DNA of 64,000 nt from Sphaerisporangium rubeum. GTDB lineage: Bacteria > Actinomycetota > Actinomycetes > Streptosporangiales > Streptosporangiaceae. The translations under genes and the position numbers were made by a program. Below are positions 48,377 to 61,438 of the stretch, piece after piece. Position 1 is the first letter of the stretch. Each line of letters starts with the position of its first letter. The stretch lies in assembly GCF_014207705.1 (NCBI RefSeq), contig NZ_JACHIU010000001.1:248001-312000 (forward strand). The letters are read 5' to 3'. Under the pieces are notes generated by a model. The model was not told the origin of the DNA. It made no database searches and saw nothing but the letters and a program-made list of their open reading frames with translations.

Positions 48377-49200
48377 CAGCCCTTCAAGGAACCCTGGAGC
48401 AGCGCCGTGACGAACCGGCGCTGGAAGATGACGAATATCACCAGGGTAGGGGCCAGGATCAGCAGCGACCCCGCGCACAGCAGCGGGATGTCGGTGCCCC
48501 ATTGTCCTTGGAAGGCGCCGAGCGCACCGGACATGGTGCGTTTCAGCGGGTCGTCCACCAGCACGATCGCGAGCAGGAACTGGTTCCACGTCCACAGGAA
48601 CAGCAGGATGGCCAGGGACGAGATCGCCGGCATGGCCAGCGGCACGTGCACCCGCCAGAACAGCTGCCACGTGTTCGCGCCGTCGATCCGCGCGCTCTCC
48701 GACAGTTCCGCCGGCATGTTCACGAAGTGCGCGCGCATCCAGAACACCGAGAACGGCATGAACAGCCCGATGAGCGGCAGGATGATGGCCCACCGGGTGT
48801 TCAGCAGCCCCATGTCGCGCACCTGGTAGTACAGCGGGGTGATGATGCCTTCGAACGGCAGCGTCAGCCCGAGCACGAACGCGATGAACACGACATTGCG
48901 GCCGGCCGTCCGCAGGTGGCCGATGGCGAAACCGGCCATCGTGGCGATCACCAGCGCGATCGGCACCACCCCGAGCACGATGAGCGTGCTCGACTTCAGC
49001 AGCTCACCCATGCGCGCGGCCTGGAACGCCTTGAGGAAGTTCCCCCACTGCGGCTCCCCTGGCCAGCTCAGCCCCGGCGGGTACGTACCCGACGGGTGCA
49101 GGGCCGTCACGAACAGGCTGAGGAACGGCAGGATCGTGATCGCCATCAGCAGGACGAGGAGCACCCTCCCGGTCCACGCCTCCCGGCGTGCAGTGATCAT
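48376..49200 (-). CDS. Sugar ABC transporter permease (MalG-type)
   Basis: 274 residues from the ATG at 49200. Six hydrophobic segments, with a periplasmic loop ALHPSGTYPPGLSWPGEPQWGNFLKAF after the first. The EAA loop is ESARIDGANTWQLFWRVHVPLAMPAI. C-terminal QRRFVTALLQGSLKG is the CUT1 permease signature. Forms the channel with the permease at 49206-50156; the ATPase is not encoded in the operon, so a shared MsiK-type ATPase from elsewhere is likely. Confidence 0.92.
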   Translation of the reverse strand: MITARREAWTGRVLLVLLMAITILPFLSLFVTALHPSGTYPPGLSWPGEPQWGNFLKAFQAARMGELLKSSTLIVLGVVPIALVIATMAGFAIGHLRTAGRNVVFIAFVLGLTLPFEGIITPLYYQVRDMGLLNTRWAIILPLIGLFMPFSVFWMRAHFVNMPAELSESARIDGANTWQLFWRVHVPLAMPAISSLAILLFLWTWNQFLLAIVLVDDPLKRTMSGALGAFQGQWGTDIPLLCAGSLLILAPTLVIFVIFQRRFVTALLQGSLKG

Positions 49201-49205
49201 GTTTT

Positions 49206-50156
49206 CTACCTGTCCCTGGTGAGCCGTTGGATGGGGAGCGCGACGGCGATGACGATGACCATGAGCACCATGGCGAGCGCCGAGGCGACGCCTATCTGTC
49301 TTTCTGAGAACGCCAGGTAGTAGATCTCCAGGCCGGGGACCATGGTCGAGTTCCCCGGGCCGCCTTGCGTCGAGATGTAGATGATGTCGAAGCTCGCGAG
49401 CGCCGCGATGACCGTGACCGTCACGCAGACCGCGAGCTCCTGCCGCAGGCTCGGCAGGGTGATCGACCGGAACTCGCGCAGCGGACCGGCGCCGTCCAGC
49501 CTGGCGGCCTCGTACAGCGCCGGATCGATCTTGCTCATGCCGGCGAGCAGCAGCAGCGTGCACAGGCCGAGCAGCACCCACGCGCCGATCAGGCCGACCG
49601 CCGGCAGCGCCGTGGAGAAGTCGCCGAGCCAGGCCCGCGTGATGTCGCCGAGTCCGACGAGGGTGAGCAACTGGTTGATCACACCGGTGGACGACAGCAG
49701 CCAGGTCCAGGCGATGCCGGCCGCCACCAGCGGGATGACCTGCGGCAGGAAGATGACGGTCCGCGCGACGAGCGCGAGCCTGCTGGTGGCGATCTGCCGG
49801 ATGGTGGCGGCGATGGCGAGGCCGAGCAGCACGGGGATCGCGCTGAAGAACACGATCAGCTTGATGGCGTTGAGTATGGAGGCGAACAGGTCGGGATCGG
49901 TGAACACCTTCACGTAGTTGGCGAACCCGGCCCAGGTGGACGGACCGATGCCGTCCCAGGTGTACAGGGAGTACTGGAAGGTGAGCGCGATCGGCCGCAG
50001 CACGAAGACCACGTAGAACGCGAGCGCGGGGAGTATGAACAGCCAGCCGACGAGGCCCGGCCGGCGAAGCCCCCCGCGCGGGCTTCGCCTACGGCTCCTC
50101 GGCCCGGGCCGGCTCTCGGCGAGATCGACCGCTTCATCGGGAGTCGGCCCGGTCAT
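49206..50156 (-). CDS. Sugar ABC transporter permease (MalF-type)
   Basis: 316 residues, starting 6 bp after the binding-protein stop and ending 5 bp before the next permease. A charged N-terminal tail (about 35 residues, Arg-rich) precedes GLVGWLFILPALAFYVVFVLRPIALTFQYSLYTWDG. The EAA loop is YEAARLDGAGPLREFRSITLPSL. STQGGPGNSTMVPGLEIYYLAF is the conserved loop before the last helix. CUT1-family inner-membrane channel subunit. Confidence 0.92.
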   Translation of the reverse strand: MTGPTPDEAVDLAESRPGPRSRRRSPRGGLRRPGLVGWLFILPALAFYVVFVLRPIALTFQYSLYTWDGIGPSTWAGFANYVKVFTDPDLFASILNAIKLIVFFSAIPVLLGLAIAATIRQIATSRLALVARTVIFLPQVIPLVAAGIAWTWLLSSTGVINQLLTLVGLGDITRAWLGDFSTALPAVGLIGAWVLLGLCTLLLLAGMSKIDPALYEAARLDGAGPLREFRSITLPSLRQELAVCVTVTVIAALASFDIIYISTQGGPGNSTMVPGLEIYYLAFSERQIGVASALAMVLMVIVIAVALPIQRLTRDR

Positions 50157-50162
50157 GGCTGC

Positions 50163-51527
50163 TCAGTTCCCTCCGGTCTGGCTCTGGTAGTCGCTCTGCA
50201 CCGACTTCAGCAGGCCTTCTGGGGTCTGCTGGCCGGCGACCATCTTCTGCAGGTTCGGCGTCCAGCTCTTGGCGTAGATCGCGCCGGTGGCGTTGGCGAT
50301 GAAGTCCATCGCGCCGTTGTCCTCGGCGATCTTCGCGCCGGCCGCGAGTGTGCTCTCGGTGACCGTGCCGGGCTTCACGTCCGGCATGTGCGCGTCCGCC
50401 GGGCCCATGGGGTGCGAGCCGCCGACCTCGACGCCGATGTCACGGGCCTTGTCGTCGGTCGCCACCCAGTTGAGGAAGAACGCCGCGCAGTCGGGGTTCT
50501 TGGCGCGCGCGCCGACGCCGAACGTGAGCGGCGCCGACATCGCGGCCAGCTTGCCGCCTTCCTGCGCCGACGGCATGAGGAAGAAGCCCGCGTCACCCGG
50601 CATCTGCTTGTCGAGGTTCCCCGACTCCCAGTCGCCGTCGAACATGAACAGGCCCTTGCCGTCGATGAAGCGGCTCATCATCGTCGCGTAGTCGACGGCG
50701 TTGACGTCCTTCCAGAAGTACCCCGCCTTGATCCACTTCTCCAGGTGCCGCGCGGCCTGGAGGTTGGTCGGCGTGTCGATGGTCGCGCCGGGCTTCTGGT
50801 AGATCCACTCGTTGATCGGGCCCGCCGGGCCGTACGCCGCCATGAGGTTCTGCAGCGGGAAGGCGAGGCCTCCGGTCGCGCCGCCGTTGAACTGCGCGAT
50901 GGGGTCGACGCCGGCGGCCTTGGCCTTGGCGAGCAGGTCGTCGAACTCGGCCAGGGTGGCAGGCGGGGCCGACATGCCGACCTTCTCGGCGAGCTTCTTG
51001 TTGTAGAAGACGCCGGTCATGCTGAAGTTGAGGCCCATCGCGTACAGCGAGCCCTCGCCGCGGACCTTGCCGCCGGGGGCCAGGCGCATCTGCTCCAGCT
51101 GCGAGGCCGGCCACTTGTCCCAGCCGAACGCCTGAGCGTAGCCGTCCATGTTCTTGAGCAGGTTGTCCTTGACCAGCTCGGAGACCTGCGGGAGCCGCAT
51201 GAGGTCCGGCGGGTCGTCGGCGAGCACGCGCGGCGCGTTCTGGGTGATCACCGCGAACTGGTCCTCGCGGATGTCCCACTTGACGTTGGGGTACTGCTTG
51301 GAGAACTCCTCGGTGAGGGTCTTCGGCAGGGGGAACCCGGTCTCGAAGTACCCCTTGAGGGTGATCGGTTCCGTGCCGCAGCCGGGGGCCGTCGACGGGG
51401 TGGCGGCGTTGGTGGGTTGGGCCTCGGGAGCGTCGCTTCCAGGAGCGGCGCAGCCGGCGGCCAGCGCTCCCCCTATGACGGTCACGACCGCGGCCCCATG
51501 CCAGCGGGGGCGAGCTCGACGCGGCAT
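50163..51527 (-). CDS. Sugar-binding lipoprotein of an ABC transporter (CUT1)
   Basis: 454 residues from the ATG at 51527, behind GGAGGAGA. Lipobox GALAAGC (lipidated Cys) after a short basic N-terminus, then a Thr/Pro spacer. The mature part, ITLKGYFETGFPLPKTLTEEFSKQYPNVKWDIRED, GVFYNKKLAEKVGM, FMFDGDWESGN and AFFLNWVATDDKARDIG, is a cluster B (MalE/UgpB-like) fold. First gene of the fructoside operon. Divergent from the LacI-type regulator, with a palindrome between them. Confidence 0.93.
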   Translation of the reverse strand: MPRRARPRWHGAAVVTVIGGALAAGCAAPGSDAPEAQPTNAATPSTAPGCGTEPITLKGYFETGFPLPKTLTEEFSKQYPNVKWDIREDQFAVITQNAPRVLADDPPDLMRLPQVSELVKDNLLKNMDGYAQAFGWDKWPASQLEQMRLAPGGKVRGEGSLYAMGLNFSMTGVFYNKKLAEKVGMSAPPATLAEFDDLLAKAKAAGVDPIAQFNGGATGGLAFPLQNLMAAYGPAGPINEWIYQKPGATIDTPTNLQAARHLEKWIKAGYFWKDVNAVDYATMMSRFIDGKGLFMFDGDWESGNLDKQMPGDAGFFLMPSAQEGGKLAAMSAPLTFGVGARAKNPDCAAFFLNWVATDDKARDIGVEVGGSHPMGPADAHMPDVKPGTVTESTLAAGAKIAEDNGAMDFIANATGAIYAKSWTPNLQKMVAGQQTPEGLLKSVQSDYQSQTGGN

Positions 51528-51583
51528 TGCGTCTCCTCCGTGCAATGGGACCGCCGACCTGCGCCGATAGTCCCTGATTGGTT

Positions 51584-51599
51584 GCTAAATCGTATTAGC
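51584..51599. promoter_or_regulatory. Palindromic operator GCTAAATCGTATTAGC
   Basis: GCTAA and TTAGC arms with a CG centre, between the divergent binding-protein and LacI genes. It differs from the TGTTAGCGCTAACA class and is probably the local LacI's own site. Confidence 0.6.
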
Positions 51600-51674
51600 G
51601 GTGCGATAGTCTCACCGTACGTTTCCGCCGATGTCAAGACCCCGTAACCGAACCTGAACATTGGAGGTCCGCCG

Positions 51675-52736
51675 GTGAGCCCTCGACGGGTCACGCTGGC
51701 CGATGTCGCGAAGGCCGCCGGGGTCTCCCCGACCAGCGCCTCCCTGGTCCTTTCGGGCCGTGGGAGAGAGATGCGCATCTCTCTTGAGGTCCAGCAGCGC
51801 GTGATGAAGGCGGCGGACGAGCTACAGTACCGTCCGAATGCCGTGTCCGTGGGTCTGCGTACCGGGACGACCAGGACGATCGGCTTCGTCTCCGACACCG
51901 TCGCGACGTCGCGGCTCGCCGGCGACATGATCAAAGGCGCGCTGGAAGCCGCGCGGGACCGCGGCGTGATGCTGTTCATCGGTGAGACCGAGGGTGACCC
52001 CGAGCTGGAGCGGCGGCTGCTGCACACCATGCACGACCGCCAGGTGGACGGCATCATCCTGGCCGCGATGTACACGCGGACGATCAAGGTACCCAAGGAG
52101 ATGACGGCCGCGCCGGCCGTCCTGCTCAACGCGCTGCCGCGACAGCCGTCCCCGCTGCCGTCGATCCTCCCCGACGAGATCGAGGCGGGACGCACCGCGG
52201 CGCGCGTGCTGCTCGAAGCGGGCCATCGTGACGGAATTCACCTGATCGGCGCCGGTCCCCGGTCGCGCGACGTGCCGCCTGGCACCCTCGCCGGAGTGGA
52301 GCGGCTCGCCGGCATCCGTGAGGTCCTCGGCGAGGCCGGAGTGAAGATCGCGAGCGGCCGGGTGTGCGCGGACTGGCAGCCGGAGTACGGCCTCGACGCG
52401 ACACGCGAACTGCTGGCGTCCGACCGGCCGCGCGCGTTGATCTGCTTCAACGACCGGATCGCCTTCGGCGCCTACCAGGCGCTCGGCGAGCACGGCCTGC
52501 GGGTGCCTGACGACGTGTCGGTGGTCTCGTTCGACGACCATCCGCTCGCCTCGTGGATGTCCCCGAAGCTCACCACGGTCGCGCTGCCGCATTACGAGCT
52601 CGGCAGGAAAGCAGTGGACGTGCTGTTCGACGAGATCGGCGACCACCGGGACGGCGCCGTGCGCGAGGCCGTGGTCCACCGGGTCCCCATGCCGGTGCGC
52701 GAGCGTGATTCCGTCGCGCGCGTCTGGGAGGACTGA
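51675..52736 (+). CDS. LacI-family transcriptional regulator
   Basis: 353 residues from a GTG at 51675, behind GGAGG. HTH VTLADVAKAAGVSPTSASLVLSG followed by the hinge NAVSVGLRTGTTRTIGFVSD. The periplasmic-binding-like core includes EGDPELERRLLHTMHDRQVDGIIL and ALICFNDRIAFGAYQALGEHGLRVPDDVSVVSFDD. It probably represses the divergent fructoside ABC operon in the absence of inducer through the palindrome at 51584-51599. Whether it also acts on the CAZyme operators is unknown. Confidence 0.93.
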   Translation: MSPRRVTLADVAKAAGVSPTSASLVLSGRGREMRISLEVQQRVMKAADELQYRPNAVSVGLRTGTTRTIGFVSDTVATSRLAGDMIKGALEAARDRGVMLFIGETEGDPELERRLLHTMHDRQVDGIILAAMYTRTIKVPKEMTAAPAVLLNALPRQPSPLPSILPDEIEAGRTAARVLLEAGHRDGIHLIGAGPRSRDVPPGTLAGVERLAGIREVLGEAGVKIASGRVCADWQPEYGLDATRELLASDRPRALICFNDRIAFGAYQALGEHGLRVPDDVSVVSFDDHPLASWMSPKLTTVALPHYELGRKAVDVLFDEIGDHRDGAVREAVVHRVPMPVRERDSVARVWED

Positions 52737-52758
52737 TGGGGGCCGGTACGACGTGAAG

Positions 52759-52790
52759 CGGCCCGCAGGTGAGCGCTCACCCGCGGGCCG
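52759..52790. terminator. Terminator between LacI gene and the convergent sugar-binding protein gene
   Basis: A long near-perfect inverted repeat (CGGCCCGC/GCGGGCCG outside, GGTGAGC/GCTCACC inside, one mismatch). Confidence 0.75.
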
Positions 52791-52859
52791 CCGTTCATGG
52801 CGGACGCTCGCGTCCGGTCGCGCGGGTCCGGCCGAGCCGGACCCGCGGCGTGGTTCAGA

Positions 52860-53858
52860 TCAGTACTGTCGGCTGGGGAGGGCTTCCTTGGCCTGCTCCT
52901 GCGTGAAGGTGGTCTCCTCGGTGACCACCCGCGGCGGGACCTGCTCGTCGCCGACGACCTTCTTGGCCAGGTCCATCAGTTGCGGGCCGAGCAGCGGGCT
53001 GCACTCCACGATGTAGTTGATCTTCCCGTCGGCCAGGGCCTGCATCCCGTCCTTGACCGCGTCGATCGTAATGATCTTGATGTCCTTGCCCGGGACCTTC
53101 CCCGCACCCTCGATCGCCTCGATCGCACCAAGACCCATGTCATCGTTGTGCGCGAACAGCACATCGATCTTCGGCGTCGACTTCAAGAACGCCTCCATGA
53201 CCTCCTTGCCCTTCGCACGCGTGAAGTCACCGGTCTGCGACGCCACGATCTCGAACTTCGGATCCGCCTTGATCACCTCACCGAACCCCGCCTTACGGTC
53301 GTTCGCCGGCGCCGACCCCGTCGTCCCCTGCAACTCCACGATCTTCACCGGATCCTTGGAGTCCTTGTACTGATCCACCAGCCACTGACCCGCCTTCTTC
53401 CCCTCCTCCACGAAATCCGACCCAAGGAAGGTCTTGTACAGACTCGTGTCCGGAGAGTCCACCGCACGGTCGGTCAGAATCACCGGGATGTCGGCGGCCT
53501 TGGCCTCCTTCAGCACCGTGTCCCACCCCGACTCCACCACCGGCGAGAACGCGATCACGTCCACCTTCTGCTGGATGAACGACCGGATCGCCTTGATCTG
53601 GTTCTCCTGCTTCTGCTGAGCATCGGAGAACTTCAGATCGATCCCCGCCGCCTTCGCCGACTCCTGCACCGACTTGGTGTTCGCCGTCCGCCAGCCACTC
53701 TCCGCACCCACCTGAGAGAAGCCCATGACGATCTTCCCGTCACCAGCACCCGCGCTCGCACCGGTGTCGCCACCGCCGCCGCCGCTGCTCCCCCCGCACG
53801 CGGACATGGAAGCGGCGATCGCGCCGGTAAGGAGGAATATAGAGATCTTTCGCAACAT
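52860..53858 (-). CDS. Sugar-binding lipoprotein, YtfQ/ribose-type (Peripla_BP_4), without adjacent transporter genes
   Basis: 332 residues from the ATG at 53858. Lipobox AASMSAC, Gly/Ser-rich spacer, then KIVMGFSQVGAESGWRTANTKSVQESAKAAGIDLKFSDAQQKQENQIKAIRSFI. This opening is characteristic of galactofuranose/arabinose-binding YtfQ-like proteins. VDVIAFSPVVESGWDTVLKEAKAADIPVILTDR and the C-terminal VKDGMQALADGKINYIVECSPLLG follow. No ATPase or permease gene follows it: a hairpin and a convergent gene come next. It either feeds a transporter encoded elsewhere or the operon was lost. Its promoter shares LacI-type sites with the divergent GH127 gene. Confidence 0.92.
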   Translation of the reverse strand: MLRKISIFLLTGAIAASMSACGGSSGGGGGDTGASAGAGDGKIVMGFSQVGAESGWRTANTKSVQESAKAAGIDLKFSDAQQKQENQIKAIRSFIQQKVDVIAFSPVVESGWDTVLKEAKAADIPVILTDRAVDSPDTSLYKTFLGSDFVEEGKKAGQWLVDQYKDSKDPVKIVELQGTTGSAPANDRKAGFGEVIKADPKFEIVASQTGDFTRAKGKEVMEAFLKSTPKIDVLFAHNDDMGLGAIEAIEGAGKVPGKDIKIITIDAVKDGMQALADGKINYIVECSPLLGPQLMDLAKKVVGDEQVPPRVVTEETTFTQEQAKEALPSRQY

Positions 53859-53925
53859 GCGGGGGGTGTCCTTTCTTGTGACCTCTCGCGAGGATCCCGG
53901 CGGCTCAAAGTCGCCGTGCATGAAC

Positions 53926-53939
53926 TGTGAGCGCTAACA
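53926..53939. promoter_or_regulatory. LacI-type operator TGTGAGCGCTAACA
   Basis: Differs from the perfect palindrome at 61184 by one base. It is 67 bp upstream of the sugar-binding protein start (53858). Confidence 0.7.
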
Positions 53940-54138
53940 CAACTAAGGGTCAAGAGGCTTTCTGTCACAACAGGGTCACGAGCGGAGCCGCCTCGGCGGC
54001 CCCGCCGGACGGCGGTGTCCGCGCATGTCACGACAGCCATTCTGAGCAGGACCTTGTGCGGCTCGGCATGATGAATGGCCCTGAGGACGGTCGGGGACCG
54101 GGTGTCACCGAGCCCTGTACATACCGTGGCCGATCCTT

Positions 54139-54179
54139 TGTTAGCGGTAACTACCACCGCGACGCTGTTGAAACTTTCA
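54139..54179. promoter_or_regulatory. Operator cluster: TGTTAGCGGTAACT (54139-54152) and TGAAACTTTCA (54169-54179)
   Basis: Both lie in the middle of the 632-bp divergent spacer 53859-54490. The first is a GTTAGCG/TAAC palindrome; the second is a perfect 11-nt palindrome around C. No gene was found in this spacer. Confidence 0.5.
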
Positions 54180-54442
54180 CGGTTATGCCACGTGCCGTGA
54201 CTTTCCCGTCCGGCGGAGACTTCCGGGTTCTCCGGTGTGCTTCCGGGGGCTGGGCTGTGCGGTGTCGTGCCGAGGCTGGAGCCGGTCGGCGATGCCGGGG
54301 AGCAGCCGGAACGGCAGTGGTCTTGACATGTTTCGTAGAGGTTTCGAGACTGGCTGCCATCGCGGCCTGAAGCCTGGCGGCTCGCGCCGGTCCGCGGAGA
54401 ACCGCTCCTTCGATCCTGCCGTCGCCAACGCACGACGTTGAT

Positions 54443-54456
54443 TGTTAGCGCTCACA
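54443..54456. promoter_or_regulatory. LacI-type operator TGTTAGCGCTCACA
   Basis: Mirror image of the site at 53926-53939. It ends 34 bp before the GH127 start codon, so a bound repressor would block initiation. Confidence 0.7.
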
Positions 54457-54490
54457 ACTAAGTAGTACTTATCACGTCCCTGGAGGTCAG

Positions 54491-57232
54491 GTGCCCCCCT
54501 CACCGCTCAGCCGCCGTCAACTGTTCCAGGCGGCCGGCGTCGCCGTGGTCGCGTCCACGGCCGCACAGGCCGTCGGAACCCCCGCCGCCATGGCCGCGGT
54601 CGTCCCCCCGGCGAGGCCCGACACCGGCGTGGCCGCGTACGGCTTCGAGCCCGGCCAGGTGCGGCTGACCGCGAGCCGCTGGATGGACAACCAGAACCGC
54701 ACGCTGTCGTACCTGCGGTTCGTCGACGTCAACCGCATGCTGTACGTCTTCCGGGCCAACCACAGGCTGTCCACCAACGGCGCCGCCTCCAACGGCGGAT
54801 GGGACGCGCCGTCCTTCCCCTTCCGCAGCCACATGCAGGGCCACCTGCTCACCGCCTGGGCCCAGGCCTACGCCGTGCTCGGCGACACCACATGCCTGGA
54901 CAAGGCCAACTACATGGTCGCCGAGCTGGCCAAATGCCAGGCCAACAACGGCGCCGCCGGCTTCAACACCGGGTACCTGTCCGGGTTCCCCGAGTCGGAC
55001 TTCAACGCGCTCGAAGCGCGCACGCTGAGCAACGGCAACGTGCCGTACTACGTCATCCACAAGACGCTGGCCGGCCTGCTCGACGTGTGGCGCTACACCG
55101 GCAACACCCAGGCGCGGACCGTACTGCTCGCCCTCGCCGGATGGGTGGACTGGCGCACCGGCCGGCTGTCCTCCAGCCAGATGCAGTCCATGCTCGGCAC
55201 CGAGTTCGGCGGCATGAACGCCGTGCTGACCGACATCTACCAGCAGACCGGCGACTCGCGCTGGCTCACCGTGGCCCAGCGGTTCGACCACGCCGCGGTG
55301 TTCAACCCGCTGGCCTCCAACAGCGACCAGCTCAACGGCCTGCACGCCAACACGCAGGTGCCGAAGTGGATCGGCGCCGCACGTGAGTACAAAGCGACCG
55401 GCACGACCCGGTACCGGGACATCGCGACCAACGCGTGGAACATCACCGTCGGCGCGCACACCTACGCGATCGGCGGCAACAGCCAGGCCGAGCACTTCAG
55501 GGCTCCGAACGCGATCGCGGGTTACCTGACCAACGACACCTGCGAGCACTGCAACACCTACAACATGCTCAAGCTGACCCGCGAGCTGTGGCTGCTGAAC
55601 CCCGACCGGGTCGCCTACGTGGACTACTTCGAACAGGCCCTGCTCAACCACGTCATCGGCGCGCAGAACCCGAGTGACGGCCACGGCCACATCACGTACT
55701 TCACGCCGCTGAAGGCCGGCGGACGGCGCGGCGTCGGCCCCGCGTGGGGTGGCGGCACGTGGAGCACCGACTACAGCTCGTTCTGGTGCTGCCAGGGGTC
55801 CGGGGTCGAGGTCAACACCAACCTGATGGACTCCATCTACTTCTACAACGGCGACACGCTGACGGTGAACCTGTTCATGCCGTCGGTGCTGAACTGGTCC
55901 CAGCGCGGCATCACGGTCACGCAGACCACGTCGTACCCGGTGAGCGACACCACGTCGTTGCAGGTCACCGGGAATGTCAGCGGGTCGTGGACCATGCGGA
56001 TCCGCATCCCGGCCTGGGCCACCGGCGCGACCGTCAGCGTCAACGGCGAACAGCAGAGCGTCGCCACCACCCCCGGCACGTACGCGGCGCTGACCCGCAC
56101 CTGGACGTCCGGCGACACCGTGTCCGTCCGCCTGCCGATGCGGGTGGTCATGAAGGCCGCCAACGACAACCCCAACGTGTCGGCGATCACCTACGGCCCG
56201 GTCGTGCTGTCGGGGAACTACGGCAACACCTCGCTGTCGGCGCTGCCGACGCTCAACACCGGCTCGATCACCCGCACCAGCACGTCGGCGCTGACGTTCA
56301 CCGCGACCGCCAACAACGCCACCGTCAACCTCGGGCCGTTCTACGACGCGCACGGCTTCAACTACACCGTCTACTGGAACGCCTCCGGCGGCAGCAACCC
56401 CGGCGGTGGCACGGCGAACTACCGGCTGCAGAACGTGGCGAGCGGCCTGGTGCTCGGCATCCAGAACATGTCCACGGCCGACGGCGGCCTCGCGCTGCAG
56501 TGGACCGACAGCGGAACCGCCGACCACAACTGGGAACTGATCGTCAGCGGCAGCGTGGTGCGGTTCCGCAACGTCAACAGCGGCAAGGTGCTCGGCGTGG
56601 AGAACATGTCCACCGCCGACAACGCGCGCGTGCTGCAGTGGGCCGACAACGGCACCGCCGACCACAACTGGACCCTGGTCGACGCCGGCGACGGCGTCAA
56701 GGTGCGCAACGCCAACAGCGGCAAGCTGCTCGGCCTTCAGAACAACTCCACCGCCAACGGCGCGCAGGCCGTCCAGGACTCCGACAACGGCGGCCTGGAC
56801 AACCAGTGGCGGTTCGTGCCGAACGGCGCGCGGCGCATCCAGAACCTGGCGAGCGGACAGGTGCTCGGCGTGGAGAACATGTCCACCGCCGACGGGGGCC
56901 TGGTGATCCAGTGGGCCGACAGCGGCACCAACGATCACCTGTGGACCGCGGTCGTGGACGGCGGCTACCTGCGGCTGCGCAACTCCAACAGCGCCAAGGT
57001 CATCTCCGTGGAGAACGGCGGCACCGCCGCCGGGTCGCGGATCGTCCAGCGGACGGAGAACGGCGCGAGCGACCAGCGGTGGCGGCTGCGGTACGGCTCC
57101 AACGGCTACTTCCGCATCCAGTCCGCGGGTGGCCGGGTGCTCGGCGTGAGTGGCGGCTCCACCTCGCAAGGCGCGCAGATCGTGCTCGCCGACGACGGCA
57201 CCTCGAACGACCGTCTCTGGCGCTTCATCTGA
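54491..57232 (+). CDS. Secreted GH127 beta-L-arabinofuranosidase-like enzyme with C-terminal ricin-type lectin domains
   Basis: 913 residues from a GTG at 54491, behind GGAGG. SRRQLFQAAGVAVVASTAAQA is a Tat-type signal. Residues about 50-640 are an (alpha/alpha)6 DUF1680 domain: PFRSHMQGHLLTAWAQAYA, TCEHCNTYNMLKLTRELW and SFWCCQGSGVE. These give the Glu-x-Cys and Cys-Cys residues that bind zinc and carry the nucleophilic Cys in Bifidobacterium HypBA1. Then come two CBM13-like domains (about 645-910) with repeated SGKVLGVENMSTAD...QW units. Predicted to release beta-L-arabinofuranose from plant glycans. LacI-type operators flank its promoter. Confidence 0.9.
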   Translation: MPPSPLSRRQLFQAAGVAVVASTAAQAVGTPAAMAAVVPPARPDTGVAAYGFEPGQVRLTASRWMDNQNRTLSYLRFVDVNRMLYVFRANHRLSTNGAASNGGWDAPSFPFRSHMQGHLLTAWAQAYAVLGDTTCLDKANYMVAELAKCQANNGAAGFNTGYLSGFPESDFNALEARTLSNGNVPYYVIHKTLAGLLDVWRYTGNTQARTVLLALAGWVDWRTGRLSSSQMQSMLGTEFGGMNAVLTDIYQQTGDSRWLTVAQRFDHAAVFNPLASNSDQLNGLHANTQVPKWIGAAREYKATGTTRYRDIATNAWNITVGAHTYAIGGNSQAEHFRAPNAIAGYLTNDTCEHCNTYNMLKLTRELWLLNPDRVAYVDYFEQALLNHVIGAQNPSDGHGHITYFTPLKAGGRRGVGPAWGGGTWSTDYSSFWCCQGSGVEVNTNLMDSIYFYNGDTLTVNLFMPSVLNWSQRGITVTQTTSYPVSDTTSLQVTGNVSGSWTMRIRIPAWATGATVSVNGEQQSVATTPGTYAALTRTWTSGDTVSVRLPMRVVMKAANDNPNVSAITYGPVVLSGNYGNTSLSALPTLNTGSITRTSTSALTFTATANNATVNLGPFYDAHGFNYTVYWNASGGSNPGGGTANYRLQNVASGLVLGIQNMSTADGGLALQWTDSGTADHNWELIVSGSVVRFRNVNSGKVLGVENMSTADNARVLQWADNGTADHNWTLVDAGDGVKVRNANSGKLLGLQNNSTANGAQAVQDSDNGGLDNQWRFVPNGARRIQNLASGQVLGVENMSTADGGLVIQWADSGTNDHLWTAVVDGGYLRLRNSNSAKVISVENGGTAAGSRIVQRTENGASDQRWRLRYGSNGYFRIQSAGGRVLGVSGGSTSQGAQIVLADDGTSNDRLWRFI

Positions 57233-57240
57233 TGAGCAGA

Positions 57241-57282
57241 CCCCTTCGCCGGCGCGGGCCGCACCGGCGAAGGGGTCTTTTT
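57241..57282. terminator. Strong intrinsic terminator after GH127
   Basis: Stem CCCCTTCGCCGG (57241-57252) and CCGGCGAAGGGG (57264-57275) followed by TCTTTTT. Confidence 0.9.
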
Positions 57283-57286
57283 CATC

Positions 57287-59191
<1,905 letters not shown>

Positions 59192-59202
59192 CTATGGAGC
59201 CG

Positions 59203-61438
<2,236 letters not shown>

